Shown here piece by piece: positions 35,962-45,496 of a DNA stretch of 64,000 nt (its first letter is position 1; each line of letters opens with the position of its first letter). A program made the translations under genes and the position numbers. The DNA comes from Streptococcus sp. CSL10205-OR2 (GTDB taxonomy: Bacteria; Bacillota; Bacilli; Lactobacillales; Streptococcaceae), in NCBI RefSeq assembly GCF_025660655.1, contig NZ_JAOTIN010000010.1, positions 1-64,000 on the forward strand, in the 5' to 3' direction. Below the pieces are notes generated by a model, which ran no database searches, had not been told where the DNA came from, and was given only the letters and a program-made list of their open reading frames with translations.

Positions 35962-36408
35962 TTAGATAAGTCCTGAGATATCAAGTACTTCAGGTTGTTG
36001 TGCAGCATGTGTGTGCTCAGCTCCTACAAATACTTTCAATTTCATCCCTTGCGCACGTCCAAGAGTGTTGTGCGGAAGCATACCTTTGACAGATTTCTCA
36101 ATCAAGCGAACAGCATTTTTAGAACGCAATTCACCAGCAGAGATTTGTTTCAATCCACCTGGATACATTGAGTGAGTGTAGTAAATTTTATCAGTTGCTT
36201 TTTTACCAGTTAATTTCACTTTTTCAGCGTTGATAACGATAACAAAGTCACCTGTATCAGTATGTGGTGTAAATGTTGGTTTGTTTTTACCGCGAAGCAC
36301 GCTTGCGACTACTGCAGAAAGACGTCCAAGAGGCACATCAGTTGCGTCAACAACGTACCATTTACGGTCAACTTCACCTGGCTTAGCCATGTATGTTGTT
36401 TTGTTCAT
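35962..36408 (-). CDS. rplM: 50S ribosomal protein L13 (uL13)
   Basis: 148 residues, full length. Signature segments [45 protein letters not shown] and [26 protein letters not shown] is 7 nt from the ATG. It is the first gene of rplM-rpsI, preceded by an about 100-nt structured leader in which L13-type autoregulation is expected in Firmicutes. Confidence 0.98.
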   Translation of the reverse strand: MNKTTYMAKPGEVDRKWYVVDATDVPLGRLSAVVASVLRGKNKPTFTPHTDTGDFVIVINAEKVKLTGKKATDKIYYTHSMYPGGLKQISAGELRSKNAVRLIEKSVKGMLPHNTLGRAQGMKLKVFVGAEHTHAAQQPEVLDISGLI

Positions 36409-36419
36409 GATTTCTCCTA

Positions 36420-36511
36420 TACAAATCGTTTATGTTTACAATGTGGATGTTCCGGTCCACGGGTTATTTCAAAAGCTTTCCGGGGCTTACGAAATGGGGT
36501 AAACAATACCG
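36420..36511 (-). ncRNA. L13-type autoregulatory leader of rplM-rpsI
   Basis: The minus strand carries TTGTTTAC near the 5' end and GTAAACA near the 3' end, which can close a long-range stem. Inside are CCGGGGC-like helices (AAGCCCCGGAAAGCTT) and GTGGA-CCGGAACA-TCCAC. This agrees with the Firmicutes L13 leader as I know it. Regulation by L13 binding is known of the family and not shown here. Confidence 0.65.
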
Positions 36512-36517
36512 CTTATA

Positions 36518-36547
36518 ATCATATCAAAAAAAGAGGGGTAAAGTCAA
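36518..36547 (-). promoter_or_regulatory. rplM-rpsI promoter overlapping the upstream operon's terminator
   Basis: -35 TTGACT (36547-36542), 18-bp spacer, -10 TATGAT (36523-36518), extended TGA. The spacer contains the T run of the terminator for the XRE operon. Confidence 0.75.
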
Positions 36548-36562
36548 GTACTTTAGCCCTTC
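36525..36562 (-). terminator. Terminator of the XRE/membrane protein operon
   Basis: GGGCTAAAGT-ACTTG-ACTTTACCCC (imperfect) then TCTTTTTTT on the minus strand, about 30 bp past the regulator stop. Confidence 0.65.
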
Positions 36563-36587
36563 TTTTCCTTTTTATTTTTAATTTCTC

Positions 36588-36782
36588 TCATTCTTCCCAA
36601 AACAAATCGTCAAGGGTTTTATCAAGCGCCTTACAAATCTCAATACAAAGCTTAATCGTGGGATTATAACCCCCTTTTTCGATAGCAACAATGGTTTGCC
36701 TTGACACACCAACCAGATCAGCCAAGGCTTGTTGCGACAAGTCTTTAGCAACTCGTGCTGATTTTAGTTTTAAATTCTTCAT
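36588..36782 (-). CDS. Small XRE-family (Cro/CI-type) transcriptional regulator
   Basis: 64 residues, essentially a single HTH domain: RVAKDLSQQALADLVGVSRQTIVAIEKGGYNPTIKLCIEICKALDKTLDDLFWEE. Its start overlaps the stop of the upstream membrane gene (ATGA), showing translational coupling. The same pairing of a compact XRE protein with a membrane protein is common in Firmicutes. It probably represses its own operon through the TTATAT-C-ATATAA palindrome at the promoter; inducing signal unknown. Confidence 0.9.
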   Translation of the reverse strand: MKNLKLKSARVAKDLSQQALADLVGVSRQTIVAIEKGGYNPTIKLCIEICKALDKTLDDLFWEE

Positions 36783-37237
36783 GCTTTATTCTCTCTATCA
36801 TTCAAATACAGGCGATACAAAATACTACTTCCTATAACTACTTGTGCAAAACCTAGGATCATTAAAGAAGTATCATTCTCACTCAAAAAGCGTAAGACTT
36901 TCCCATTTACCTGCACCGTCTCCCAAATCGTATAGATAAGAGTTATTATCCCAAAGAACAAGAGTAAACCACCAACAAGATAGCCATTTTTACCAAAGCG
37001 TTTATCAACAAAAATGGAAGCATCGTGTATTGTCGCATAAACAACCTGAACGGTAATCCCAACTAATAGGGCTAGTAACATCAAATCCTTGCCAGCATGA
37101 GCAACTACTGTTAAGCGAATGAACCAAAATGAAACCATAAGTGTCAAGACCATAGTCCAAAAGCCAAGTTGATAACTTCTAAACAAAATTTGTTCTTGTC
37201 GTTCATCCATTTTTGTTATCTTTTTATCTTTCAACAT
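36779..37237 (-). CDS. Hypothetical membrane protein of an XRE regulator operon
   Basis: 152 residues from the ATG at 37237 (AAGGA, 7-nt spacer). A charged N-terminus (KDKKITKMDERQEQILFRSYQLGFW) is followed by four hydrophobic helices and a short DREN tail. The MDERQ start and helix layout resemble DUF3278/DUF6773-type proteins that travel with XRE regulators. No catalytic motif. It overlaps the regulator gene by 4 bp, so the two are probably functionally linked (sensor or anti-regulator is a guess). Confidence 0.65.
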   Translation of the reverse strand: MLKDKKITKMDERQEQILFRSYQLGFWTMVLTLMVSFWFIRLTVVAHAGKDLMLLALLVGITVQVVYATIHDASIFVDKRFGKNGYLVGGLLLFFGIITLIYTIWETVQVNGKVLRFLSENDTSLMILGFAQVVIGSSILYRLYLNDRENKA

Positions 37238-37289
37238 TTTATTTCCTTTTCTCATCAACGATTTATTTCTAATAAACTAAGATTTTCTT

Positions 37290-37748
37290 TCAAACACCTA
37301 ACGATTCGTTTTTTCCTTTTTTTTCTTTAATGATTTTTACTAATGTTGTCAATCCAAGACTAAAAAAGAAGAGAAAAGTTAAAATTTTAGGAATTTCCCA
37401 AGCACCTCTTAACAAAGAGGAAAAATTTAAAAGAGCAACCACCAAATTGGAAATCAAAAAATAAACTTGGTTTTTATCATTAAGATCAAAATAAGCATCT
37501 TGCCAAATACTGTAATTGGAATAGACAATAACTCCTAGAGAAAACGGCAGAAAGAGTAATTCAACAGAGAGTCTCAACCCAGTAAATGTTGAAAGAACAA
37601 TAATAGCAAGTAAAATGGCCATTACAGTAAAAAAACTTAACTTATAGGCCTTGTATTGTTCAAGTATTTGACGTTTAAAGGCTTTGGTATATTTCAAATA
37701 AGCCCCAAAGAAACATAACAAAATAATGATTATTAGCATTCCAGTCAT
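37290..37748 (-). CDS. Hypothetical membrane protein, first gene of the XRE operon
   Basis: 152 residues. Hydrophobic helices at about 4-16, 36-57, 62-78 and 90-110, with a basic C-terminal KIIKEKKGKNESLGV tail. No family recognised. GGGGG is 8 nt from the ATG. A near-perfect sigma-A promoter lies 26 nt upstream, and the next membrane gene starts 53 bp on, so the three genes form one transcript. Confidence 0.6.
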   Translation of the reverse strand: MTGMLIIIILLCFFGAYLKYTKAFKRQILEQYKAYKLSFFTVMAILLAIIVLSTFTGLRLSVELLFLPFSLGVIVYSNYSIWQDAYFDLNDKNQVYFLISNLVVALLNFSSLLRGAWEIPKILTFLFFFSLGLTTLVKIIKEKKGKNESLGV

Positions 37749-37773
37749 ATTTTAAACCCCCTTACTTATTATC

Positions 37774-37802
37774 ATTATATGATATAACAATCATTATGTC
37801 AA
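37774..37802 (-). promoter_or_regulatory. Consensus promoter with palindrome for the XRE operon
   Basis: -35 TTGACA (37802-37797), 17-bp spacer, -10 TATAAT (37779-37774). A perfect TTATAT-C-ATATAA palindrome (37775-37787) covers the -10, and ATAATGAT occurs twice nearby. A promoter this strong over an operator suits repression by the operon's own XRE protein. Confidence 0.75.
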
Positions 37803-37834
37803 ATATAGTATACATTTTATTGCAATGATCACAT

Positions 37835-37862
37835 TAAAAAGACTAGGTTAAACCTAGTCTCT
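37835..37862 (-). terminator. Terminator of the TIM-barrel gene
   Basis: AGACTAGGTTTAACCTAGTCT stem then TTTTTAA on the minus strand. Confidence 0.8.
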
Positions 37863-37903
37863 AAAACTGATATCATTAGTTTTTTTATTTCAGCAATTTA
37901 GTC

Positions 37904-38797
37904 TTAGCGTCTCACAGACTGTCCCATTCTAAAGTAGGTATGACGTCTGCCACGTACCGCAATGCTTAAAGCGAGGATGTTTTCTGGGATTGGCATACGA
38001 CCATAACCGGCATCACCAATATGGTGGATATCACTACCCACGCGCTTGTTGCTGAGAGCAAATTCACGAATGGTCGCTTCATCAGCACTTTCTTGGCTGG
38101 TACCAATGGTACTCATGACAAGACCACCCATTGCTTTGATACGGTCAACGATTGGTGCCAACTCGTGCTCCCTCACACTGGGAACAGTGCCAACACTAGG
38201 CACTAAAACACCATCAGCGCCTGCTGTGATAAAGTCAGACAAAACATCACCATCTACAACAGTCTCACCAACACCGGCACCGTGCATTTTGCCCGCAAAA
38301 ATTAAGCCGTTAAAGGACTCTCTAACTATACTAATTGCTTCTTTAATCGCCTGTAAGGAGACTCCGGTAGAAGGATTGCCAGTCAACAAAAGAAAATCAA
38401 CGCCTAACTCTTGGGCTTTGATAAAGGTCTCTTTGGTCGCTAAACGCCCTTTGGGAAGACTGATTTTCTCATCAACGACAGTCACATTCTCATCAACAGG
38501 CTCAAGGTTAATCCCAATAGGACGACCCGTCAAGCGCTTGAGTTCAGCAATGGGATTTGGCGTGTCATAAAAACCGTTGATGTATTGGGTGAAGACATCA
38601 AACTCATTGAGCACAAGCAGATCAGCGCCAAAACTCGCCATCATCTCGGCATTAGTCACCCCATCAATCAAGGGCGCAGCCGTCACGATAGTCTCCCCCA
38701 AAATAGTGCGTCCCTCACTGCTTTTAATGGCCTGTTTGAAGTCGTCTTTCGTCATCTTTTCAAAATCACTCGCATAACACGAAATTAGTCGTTTCAT
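37904..38797 (-). CDS. Conserved TIM-barrel protein (PEP phosphonomutase-like / DUF7916)
   Basis: 297 residues. The sequence alternates hydrophobic strands and helices with loops such as TAAPLIDGVTNAEMMASFGADLLVLN, RPIGINLEPVD, FLLLTGNPSTGVS, GLIFAGKMHGAGVG, ADGVLVPSVGTVPS, and GLVMSTIGTSQESAD. Taken together they form an eight-strand barrel with a possible phosphate-binding end. Database labels for such proteins vary (haloacid-dehalogenase-like, phosphonomutase-like), and I know of no proven reaction. It ends in GYGRMPIPENILALSIAVRGRRHTYFRMG, a conserved tail. GAGGA precedes the ATG. It lies 77 bp after rlmB. Confidence 0.65.
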   Translation of the reverse strand: MKRLISCYASDFEKMTKDDFKQAIKSSEGRTILGETIVTAAPLIDGVTNAEMMASFGADLLVLNEFDVFTQYINGFYDTPNPIAELKRLTGRPIGINLEPVDENVTVVDEKISLPKGRLATKETFIKAQELGVDFLLLTGNPSTGVSLQAIKEAISIVRESFNGLIFAGKMHGAGVGETVVDGDVLSDFITAGADGVLVPSVGTVPSVREHELAPIVDRIKAMGGLVMSTIGTSQESADEATIREFALSNKRVGSDIHHIGDAGYGRMPIPENILALSIAVRGRRHTYFRMGQSVRR

Positions 38798-38874
38798 AGC
38801 ACTTCCTCTTACTCTCTAATAGTGGATTATTATTTTTATTTTTTGGTCCATCCTTATCAGCACACATCGTTTGT

Positions 38875-39603
38875 TTACAAGCGATGACGATAAACCTCAT
38901 ACATGAGAATGGCAGCCGCCACACTGGCATTGAGGCTTTGCACGTGTCCACTCATGGGAATGGTAATCATCTCATCCACCTGTTTTTTCAGATTGGTAGA
39001 AATACCTTTGCCTTCATTGCCGATAATCAAGGCAAGCTTTCCTGAAGTGTTCCACTTGGTTGATGGCGTGCCATCCATATCAGTGCCAAAAATCCAGAAA
39101 CCTGCTTCTTTTAGCTTATCAACTGTCTGATTAAGATTAGTCACCCGCGCAATCGGGAGGTGTTCAATCGCACCTGTAGAGGTTTTCGCAACAACAGGTG
39201 TCACCCCAACCGCACGATGTTTAGGGATAATCACACCACAAACTTGAGTAGCATCAGCCGTTCTTAAAATAGAACCAAAATTATGAGGATCATTTAAACC
39301 ATCCAAAATAAGGATGAGAGGATTCCCCTCCTGACTAGCTTTAGCCAAAATATCTTCTAATTCAGAGTAAGCATAAGCAGAAACTCTCAAGACAAAGCCC
39401 TGATGAACAGCTCCTTGCGTCATCTCAGATAAAGCTTTTTTAGACGTCCAAGAAATAGACACCTTTTTTTCAGTAGCTAGAGCCTTAATTTTATCAACAT
39501 TTTTGCCACGCAAATCATCCTGCACATAGAGCTTATTGCCTGTATTTGCCTGTAAACTTTCAATAACGGCGTGAACGCCATAAACTATATCATTATTTTC
39601 CAT
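38875..39603 (-). CDS. rlmB: 23S rRNA (guanosine-2'-O-)-methyltransferase RlmB (TrmH/SpoU family)
   Basis: Methylates G2251 of 23S rRNA on the ribose 2'-OH in the RlmB group. 242 residues: N-terminal L30e-like substrate domain (YGVHAVIESLQANTGNKLYVQDD, about 1-75) and a SPOUT knot domain with NDPHNFGSILRTADATQVCGVIIPKHRA (motif 1), LIIGNEGKGIS (motif 2) and IPMSGHVQSLNASVAAAILMYE (motif 3). AAGGT is close to the ATG. It follows the mrnC terminator, so it has a separate promoter or read-through. Other SpoU targets are possible. Confidence 0.9.
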   Translation of the reverse strand: MENNDIVYGVHAVIESLQANTGNKLYVQDDLRGKNVDKIKALATEKKVSISWTSKKALSEMTQGAVHQGFVLRVSAYAYSELEDILAKASQEGNPLILILDGLNDPHNFGSILRTADATQVCGVIIPKHRAVGVTPVVAKTSTGAIEHLPIARVTNLNQTVDKLKEAGFWIFGTDMDGTPSTKWNTSGKLALIIGNEGKGISTNLKKQVDEMITIPMSGHVQSLNASVAAAILMYEVYRHRL

Positions 39604-39616
39604 ACCTTCATTATAA

Positions 39617-39646
39617 CAAAAAAAGACAAGTTTTCTTGTCTTTTTT
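39617..39646 (-). terminator. Terminator of the cysE-cysS-mrnC unit
   Basis: AAAAAAGACAAG-AAAA-CTTGTCTTTTTT; it overlaps the last bases of mrnC and is symmetrical enough to work on either strand. Confidence 0.8.
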
Positions 39647-40034
39647 ATGATTCTTCGACAACTTTAAAGCACCAGGCAATCAATTCTTCCAGACGATCAA
39701 CTTGTTCGGTCATATGAAGATAGCCAATCACCGCTTCAAAGCCAGTTGACATCCGGTAAGTGACCACATCTGTGTTTTTAGCCTTAGTATTACTCGTTGC
39801 ATTACGGCCACGGCGATAGATGTCTTCTTCTTTTTCCGTCAACATCTTTTCTTCAATCATTTTATTAATCAGCATGGCCTGTGCTTTGGCTGACACGTAG
39901 TGTGTCGCCATCCGGTGCAATTGATTGGGCTTGGTTTGCCCTGTCATGATGAGATGTCTACGCACATACATCGAATAAACCGCATCCCCCTCAAAAGCAA
40001 GGGCAATCCCGTTAATCAGGTTAACATCAAGCAC
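39645..40034 (-). CDS. mrnC: Mini-ribonuclease III
   Basis: Dimeric RNase III-like enzyme without a dsRNA-binding domain that matures 23S rRNA ends in Firmicutes. 129 residues. The catalytic signature is [18 protein letters not shown] (with Asp) and the later [23 protein letters not shown] lies between. The start is GTG with GAGG 6 nt upstream, inside the end of cysS; the genes overlap by 8 bp. The cysS-mrnC pairing is conserved in Firmicutes and supports the call. Confidence 0.93.
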   Translation of the reverse strand: MLDVNLINGIALAFEGDAVYSMYVRRHLIMTGQTKPNQLHRMATHYVSAKAQAMLINKMIEEKMLTEKEEDIYRRGRNATSNTKAKNTDVVTYRMSTGFEAVIGYLHMTEQVDRLEELIAWCFKVVEES

Positions 40035-41376
40035 GCGTCCACCTCACACCCTCTTTGGTATCTAATAATTTAATGCCTTTTTTGGCTAAATCATCTCTAA
40101 TACGATCAGCTGTAGCAAAATCTCGGTTCTCTCTAGCTTGTTGACGTTCTTCAATGAGTTTTTCAATCGCCTCATCAAGAATCTCTTCCTCATCATCAAA
40201 GAAAATACCAAAAACGGCTAACAAGTCAGAAAAAACAGTCTTAACAGCTTGATTGTAGTTGCCTGAATTAATCCATTTAGCCAACTCAAAGATAACGGTA
40301 ATCCCATTAGCAGCGTTAAAATCATCATCCATGGCTGTAGTAAACTGGGTAACAAAATCATTTAAACGATTCTCATCAACCATTTCTTTAAAGGATTGTG
40401 AGTAAGCATTTTTAAGGTATTTGAGGTTAACGTCTGCATCATGAATCGCTTTTTCGGTAAAATTGATCGGTTTACGATAGTGCTGTGTTGCCAAAAAGAA
40501 ACGAAGCACTTGACCATCAACCGTTTTTAACATGTCATGAACAGTGACAAAATTACCTAAAGACTTAGACATTTTTTCATTGTCAACATTGACAAACCCG
40601 TTGTGCATCCAGTAATTGGCAAAGGTTTGACCTGTTTTAGCTTCAGACTGAGCGATTTCATTAGTGTGGTGGGGAAACTCAAGGTCTGCACCACCAGCAT
40701 GAATATCAATGGTATCACCTAGCAATTCCGTTGACATAACAGAACACTCAATGTGCCAGCCAGGACGACCAGCTCCCCATGGACTATCCCAAGAAATCTC
40801 GCCATCTTTAGCTGATTTCCAAAGGGCAAAATCAAGAGGATTTTCTTTAAGTGCCATCTCGTCATCCACACGGCCACTCGCACCAACTTCCAAGTCCGCT
40901 AAGGTTTTATTGGCTAATTTGCCATAATTCTTAAACTTAGACACCCGGAAATAAACATCTCCAGAAGCCTCATAAGCATAATTTTTCTCCAATAAGACGG
41001 TAATAAAATTAATAATATTTGGAATATAGTCCATTACACGCGGATGATTGGTGGCAGGTTTGACAAAGAGTTTACCAGTATCTTCTTTAAAAGCCGCAAT
41101 AAAAGTATCTGCCACTTCTTTTGGAGTCATCTCCAACTCAATCCCAGCCTTAATGATCTTGTCATCAACATCGGTAAAGTTTGAAATATAATTCACCTGA
41201 TAACCACGGTATTCAAAGTAACGGCGAATGGTGTCAAAGGCAACAGTGCTTCTAGCATTACCGATATGAATATAATTATAAACCGTTGGCCCACAGACAT
41301 ACATTCTCACCGTCTTTTCTTCTATCGGCTGAAATTCCTGAAGGCTTCTTGTCATCGTGTCATAAATTTTAATCAT
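40027..41376 (-). CDS. cysS: Cysteinyl-tRNA synthetase
   Basis: Charges tRNA-Cys. 449 residues of class I: HIGH-equivalent YIHIGNARS (about 35), KMSKS in [11 protein letters not shown], and the zinc ligands [16 protein letters not shown] and the later His/Glu in [12 protein letters not shown]. The C-terminal [22 protein letters not shown] is normal for the family. GGGG is 6 nt from the ATG, which overlaps the cysE stop by 4 bp. It is therefore translationally coupled with cysteine biosynthesis upstream and with mrnC downstream. Confidence 0.97.
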   Translation of the reverse strand: MIKIYDTMTRSLQEFQPIEEKTVRMYVCGPTVYNYIHIGNARSTVAFDTIRRYFEYRGYQVNYISNFTDVDDKIIKAGIELEMTPKEVADTFIAAFKEDTGKLFVKPATNHPRVMDYIPNIINFITVLLEKNYAYEASGDVYFRVSKFKNYGKLANKTLADLEVGASGRVDDEMALKENPLDFALWKSAKDGEISWDSPWGAGRPGWHIECSVMSTELLGDTIDIHAGGADLEFPHHTNEIAQSEAKTGQTFANYWMHNGFVNVDNEKMSKSLGNFVTVHDMLKTVDGQVLRFFLATQHYRKPINFTEKAIHDADVNLKYLKNAYSQSFKEMVDENRLNDFVTQFTTAMDDDFNAANGITVIFELAKWINSGNYNQAVKTVFSDLLAVFGIFFDDEEEILDEAIEKLIEERQQARENRDFATADRIRDDLAKKGIKLLDTKEGVRWTRA

Positions 41377-41894
41377 TCTTTCCCCTTACTTTTTGTTGGT
41401 TTTGCTGGAATACCAACCACAGTTATACCTGCTGGGACATCCTTTAAAACAACAGCCGACGCACCGACTTTAGCATATTCACCGATTTCGATAGGACCAA
41501 TCAGTTGCGAGTGAGCAGATATTAAAGCACCACGTCTCACTGTAGGATGCCTTTTCCCACATTCTTTCCCCGTACCACCAAGTGTCACACCGTGATAAAG
41601 AAGGACTCCTGTTTCAACAATGGCAGTCTCTCCTATCACTAGACCATTGCCATGGTCTATGAAGACACCAGGAGCAATCTGGGCTCCTGGATGAATCTCA
41701 ATTTGTGTTAAAAAGCGCCAAAATTGACTATGCATTCTTGCAAGTAATTTAAACCCATGTTCCCACAAAAAATGTGACACCTGATGAGCAGCAAGCGCCT
41801 TAACGCCTGGATAAGTTAGTAAAATCTCCAAGGTGTTTCTTGCTGCCGGATCATTTTTTTTAACAATTGCAATGGTTTCTTTCCACCAACCCAT
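41373..41894 (-). CDS. cysE: Serine O-acetyltransferase
   Basis: Acetylates L-serine with acetyl-CoA, the committed step of cysteine synthesis. 173 residues: an N-terminal helical region (DPAARNTLEILLTYPGVKALAAHQVSHFLW) and a left-handed beta-helix of hexapeptides (IHPGAQIAPGVFIDHGNGLVIGETAIVE) with the catalytic His residues in FIDHG and LYHGVTLGG. It is about 20-30 residues shorter than many CysE proteins, missing the long C-terminal tail that binds cysteine synthase and takes part in feedback inhibition. AAGGAG is 6 nt from the ATG. It is the first gene of cysE-cysS-mrnC. Confidence 0.93.
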   Translation of the reverse strand: MGWWKETIAIVKKNDPAARNTLEILLTYPGVKALAAHQVSHFLWEHGFKLLARMHSQFWRFLTQIEIHPGAQIAPGVFIDHGNGLVIGETAIVETGVLLYHGVTLGGTGKECGKRHPTVRRGALISAHSQLIGPIEIGEYAKVGASAVVLKDVPAGITVVGIPAKPTKSKGKE

Positions 41895-41914
41895 AAATCT
41901 CCTTTATCGTCTCT

Positions 41915-42676
41915 TTAAGGTAATTGATCCCAAGAGAGCATCTCCATTTCTTCATCAAAAGGATTTATCACAATCCCTTTTGATGGCAATATTTCATTTT
42001 CTCCTGATTGCGGTTGTTTTAGTTCAGTGAGTTGCCAAGCTAGCACGTTGCCCTTAGCCTCTCTAAAACGTAAACCAAACTTTTCATGATTATACCAGCG
42101 AGCGAAACTTTCTAAGTTAGAAAAGACAGGAATATAAATATCTCCATCAGGATTTGTCATGGTTGGAAATAGTCTCTTTTCATTTTTTTCTTTTGTCAAA
42201 GAAAATGATGGTATCAGATAATATTTTTCCAATTTCTCTGCTTTTTGATTGTCTTCATTCATCAATCGATTCAAAATAGCAGTGAAATAATTGATAAATG
42301 TCACTAGTTCCTGACTTTTAAAAGTAGTTGTATTACCGAAATCACCAGTTTTTTTCAAGTTAAAGACAAGACCATATAATTTATTAACAAGCGCTTCTTC
42401 CAAAATTTCCAAGCTGGAACGAAGAGTCCAATGTTGATTTTGAGCACTTTCTTGAACGGCTTTAAAAGCGTCCAAATCCTTCTCATCAGTAAAAACTGGT
42501 GTCACTTTTTTGCCATCAACCTCAATAGCATAAGGTGCTTCACTGGCCCAAACAGGGCTTTGATGGAGGCTGTTCACAAAAGCAATGCTATCTAAAAAAT
42601 TATCCGGTGTATTGATAAAAGCACGCAAGCGTTTATCAATGTCTGCCATAATGTTATTATTTGTCTTGTTTGTCAT
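41915..42676 (-). CDS. SseB-family protein
   Basis: About 253 residues. The N-terminal half ([40 protein letters not shown]) and the C-terminal [34 protein letters not shown] are the two SseB-type modules, in which a strand pair ends in pVFTdee/l. [12 protein letters not shown] is typical of the family. Function in streptococci is unknown. It overlaps the pnp 3' end by 20 bp. A second in-frame ATG at 42649 gives MADIDKRL, and neither start has a strong ribosome site, so the start is uncertain. It is cotranscribed with pnp. Confidence 0.75.
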   Translation of the reverse strand: MTNKTNNNIMADIDKRLRAFINTPDNFLDSIAFVNSLHQSPVWASEAPYAIEVDGKKVTPVFTDEKDLDAFKAVQESAQNQHWTLRSSLEILEEALVNKLYGLVFNLKKTGDFGNTTTFKSQELVTFINYFTAILNRLMNEDNQKAEKLEKYYLIPSFSLTKEKNEKRLFPTMTNPDGDIYIPVFSNLESFARWYNHEKFGLRFREAKGNVLAWQLTELKQPQSGENEILPSKGIVINPFDEEMEMLSWDQLP

Positions 42677-44810
42677 GTTTTTCTTCTTTACGTTCTTTTT
42701 TCTCAGGTCTTGGTGGTCTTGGCAAAAGTGCCTTCATCGACGCATCAACACGTCCCTTATCATCCACTTTAATCACTTTAACAGAAACCGTATCGCCAAT
42801 AGCCACTAAATCTTCGACCTTGTTAGTTCTTGCCCAAGCCATTTCTGAAATATGAACAAGCGCATCAGTCTTATCAAAGAGATTAACAAAGGCACCGAAT
42901 TTTTCAATGCGAACGACTTTAGCTTCATAGACATCACCAACTTTTGCTTCACGCACTAGGTTAGTAATAATTTCTTTGGTACGATTAATTGCTTCTTGAT
43001 CGCTCGAGTAGATAGACACCATACCTTCTTCGTCGATATCAATCTTAACGCCTGTTTCAGCGATAATCTTATCGATGGTTTCACCGCCCTTACCGATAAC
43101 AATTTTAATTTTATCGACATCAATTTGAATGGTATCAATTTTTGGTGCGGTAGGTGCCAATTCTGGACGAGGTCCAGAAATAGTGTCATGAATGACATCA
43201 AGAATTTCAAAACGTGCTTTTTTCGCTTGTGCTAATGCTTCTTCTAAGATTTGAGGAGTGATTCCTGCTATCTTGATATCCATTTGAAGAGCCGTAATAC
43301 CTTCTCTTGTACCAGCCACTTTAAAGTCCATGTCGCCAAAGTGATCTTCTAGACCTTGAATATCGGTTAAAATAGTGTAGTTATTACCATCAGAAATCAA
43401 TCCCATGGCAATTCCTGCTACTGGCGCTTTAATTGGTACACCACCAGCCATAAGAGCAAGTGTCCCCGCACAGATCGACGCTTGAGAGCTAGAACCATTT
43501 GATTCTAAGACTTCTGCCACCAAACGAATGGCATAAGGGAAATCCTCATAACTTGGTAAAACTTGCTCAAGAGCACGTTCCCCTAACGCCCCATGACCAA
43601 TCTCACGACGACCAGGTGCTCCGTAACGGCCTGTTTCACCAACAGAGTATTGTGGGAAATTATAGTGATGCATAAAGCGTTTTTTGTACACCTCATCAAG
43701 ACCATCAACCAATTGTGTTTCACCAAGTGGTGCCAAAGTTAAAACAGACAAGGCTTGTGTTTGCCCACGTGTAAATAAACCTGAACCATGAACTTGTGGT
43801 AAGAAATCAATTTCAGCATCTAGTTGGCGAATCTCATCAACACGACGACCATCAGGACGAATTTTATCTTCTGTAATCAAGCGACGTACTTCTGCGTGTT
43901 CCATCTGCTCTAGAATCTCAGCCACATCACGCATAATGGTTGCAAGATCCTCATCATCAGCATATTTTTCTTCGTAAACAGCTTTAACTTCTTCTTTGAC
44001 GGCTTCTGTTGCTGCTTCACGCGCTAATTTTTCTTCAACTTGTACGGCTTTTTGTAATTGTGTATTGTATTGAGCAATAATTTCTGCTTGCAAGTCTTTA
44101 TCGACTTGGAGAAGTTCAACCTCTGCTTTTTCCTTACCAACTTGAGCAACAATCTCTTCTTGGAAGGCAATCAATTCTTTAATAGCATCATGACCAAGTA
44201 GAAGAGCTTCCAACATGATATCTTCGGTTAATTCTTTGGCACCAGACTCAACCATGTTAATGGCGTGTTTAGTTCCTGCCACAATGAGGTCTAATGAAGA
44301 AGCCTCTTGTTCTTCTTGTGTTGGGTTAATAATGTATTTACCATCTACATAAGCCACTTGAACCCCTGCGATTGGACCATCAAATGGAATATCAGAAACG
44401 GATAACGAGAGTGATGACCCAAACATAGCAGCCATCGGTGCAGATGCATTAGCATCGTATGAAAGTACTGTGTTAATCACTTGCACTTCATTTCTAAAAC
44501 CTTCTGCAAACATTGGACGAATCGGACGGTCAATCAAACGTGCGGTTAGAGTTGCATTGGTACTTGGACGGCCTTCACGTTTATTGAATCCACCTGGGTA
44601 TTTCCCAGCAGCATACATTTTTTCTTCATAATTGACTTGAAGTGGGAAAAAATCACCAGTTGCCATTTTTTTAGACATGGTTGCTGCGGTTAAGACCGTT
44701 GTTTCACCATAACGAACAACGACAGCCCCATTGGCTTGTTTTGCCACCTGACCAATTTCAACCACTAAAGGTCGTCCAGCAAAAGTTGTTTTAAACACTT
44801 GTTTTGACAT
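42657..44810 (-). CDS. pnp: Polyribonucleotide nucleotidyltransferase
   Basis: Phosphorolytic 3'-5' exoribonuclease of RNA turnover. 717 residues: first RNase PH domain (about 10-230), all-helical linker, second RNase PH domain (about 310-550) with GETQ-type [13 protein letters not shown] and [22 protein letters not shown], then KH ([23 protein letters not shown]) and S1 ([35 protein letters not shown]) RNA-binding domains and a charged tail. AAGGAG is 7 nt from the ATG. It follows rpsO, the usual order, but a terminator lies between them. Confidence 0.98.
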   Translation of the reverse strand: MSKQVFKTTFAGRPLVVEIGQVAKQANGAVVVRYGETTVLTAATMSKKMATGDFFPLQVNYEEKMYAAGKYPGGFNKREGRPSTNATLTARLIDRPIRPMFAEGFRNEVQVINTVLSYDANASAPMAAMFGSSLSLSVSDIPFDGPIAGVQVAYVDGKYIINPTQEEQEASSLDLIVAGTKHAINMVESGAKELTEDIMLEALLLGHDAIKELIAFQEEIVAQVGKEKAEVELLQVDKDLQAEIIAQYNTQLQKAVQVEEKLAREAATEAVKEEVKAVYEEKYADDEDLATIMRDVAEILEQMEHAEVRRLITEDKIRPDGRRVDEIRQLDAEIDFLPQVHGSGLFTRGQTQALSVLTLAPLGETQLVDGLDEVYKKRFMHHYNFPQYSVGETGRYGAPGRREIGHGALGERALEQVLPSYEDFPYAIRLVAEVLESNGSSSQASICAGTLALMAGGVPIKAPVAGIAMGLISDGNNYTILTDIQGLEDHFGDMDFKVAGTREGITALQMDIKIAGITPQILEEALAQAKKARFEILDVIHDTISGPRPELAPTAPKIDTIQIDVDKIKIVIGKGGETIDKIIAETGVKIDIDEEGMVSIYSSDQEAINRTKEIITNLVREAKVGDVYEAKVVRIEKFGAFVNLFDKTDALVHISEMAWARTNKVEDLVAIGDTVSVKVIKVDDKGRVDASMKALLPRPPRPEKKERKEEKHDKQDK

Positions 44811-44987
44811 AAAAACTCCTTGAATCTATTTATTATTTGATACATCGTTTGCTACAAAAATCAGCCTACTTCTCTAGAAATAACCTCATCTTTGTATCAA
44901 TCATGTATCCCTTTTATTTTACCACAAATGAGATAAAATAAAAAACGTCTTAGCTACTGTTTTTCAGATGTTTTCATTTTCTAAAAA

Positions 44988-45014
44988 AGAAAAAAGCTCC
45001 CAAAGGGAACTTTT
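44988..45014 (-). terminator. Terminator between rpsO and pnp
   Basis: AAGTTCCC-TTTG-GGGAGCTT followed by TTTTCTTTTTT on the minus strand. Confidence 0.8.
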
Positions 45015-45030
45015 CTTTTGACAATCTTGA

Positions 45031-45300
45031 TTAACGACGAAGACCTAATGAACCGATTAATTCACGGTAACGGTTAACGTCAGTGCGACGTAAGTACGCT
45101 AATAAGTTACGACGGTGACCGATTTTTTTCATCAATCCACGGTAAGTAGCGTTATCTTTTTTATGAACTTTAATATGTTCGTTTAAGTGGTTGATTTCCC
45201 ATGTTAATACTGCCACTTGAACTTCAACACTACCTGTGTCACCTTCATGACGAGCGTATTGTGCGATAATTTCATTTTTTTTCTCTTTTGAAATTGCCAT
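45031..45300 (-). CDS. rpsO: 30S ribosomal protein S15 (uS15)
   Basis: 89 residues, standard length. Family signature: [54 protein letters not shown]. Binds 16S rRNA early in small-subunit assembly. AAGGAG is 8 nt from the ATG. It has its own promoter and about 90-nt leader with hairpins, where translational autoregulation by S15 would be expected from other bacteria. Confidence 0.98.
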   Translation of the reverse strand: MAISKEKKNEIIAQYARHEGDTGSVEVQVAVLTWEINHLNEHIKVHKKDNATYRGLMKKIGHRRNLLAYLRRTDVNRYRELIGSLGLRR

Positions 45301-45391
45301 TATTTTTCTCCTTTTTATGCTTTATCCGAGTCATAGGTTTTGGCAGACCTAAAACCAAGAAAAAGTTGGTGTGTCCTTAGGACATCATTCA

Positions 45392-45421
45392 TTGTACCAA
45401 AAGAGACTCCCTTTTGTCAAA
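45392..45421 (-). promoter_or_regulatory. rpsO promoter
   Basis: -35 TTGACA (45421-45416), 18-bp spacer, -10 TACAAT (45397-45392). The transcribed leader holds GTCCTAAGGAC and CCAA-CTTTTTC-TTGG hairpins and a following CTGCCAAAACC segment. Confidence 0.75.
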
Positions 45422-45496
45422 TAGTGCCACTTTATTTCTTGTTTTTTTTATGATATAGTTAGACATGAAATTAGATTTAGAAATCGAGGAATACTC

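Noticed and set aside
36262-36669. 135-codon plus-strand ORF opposite rplM and its leader
   Set aside because: Antisense to rplM, its leader, promoter and the regulator gene; composition and lack of a ribosome site mark it as a shadow.
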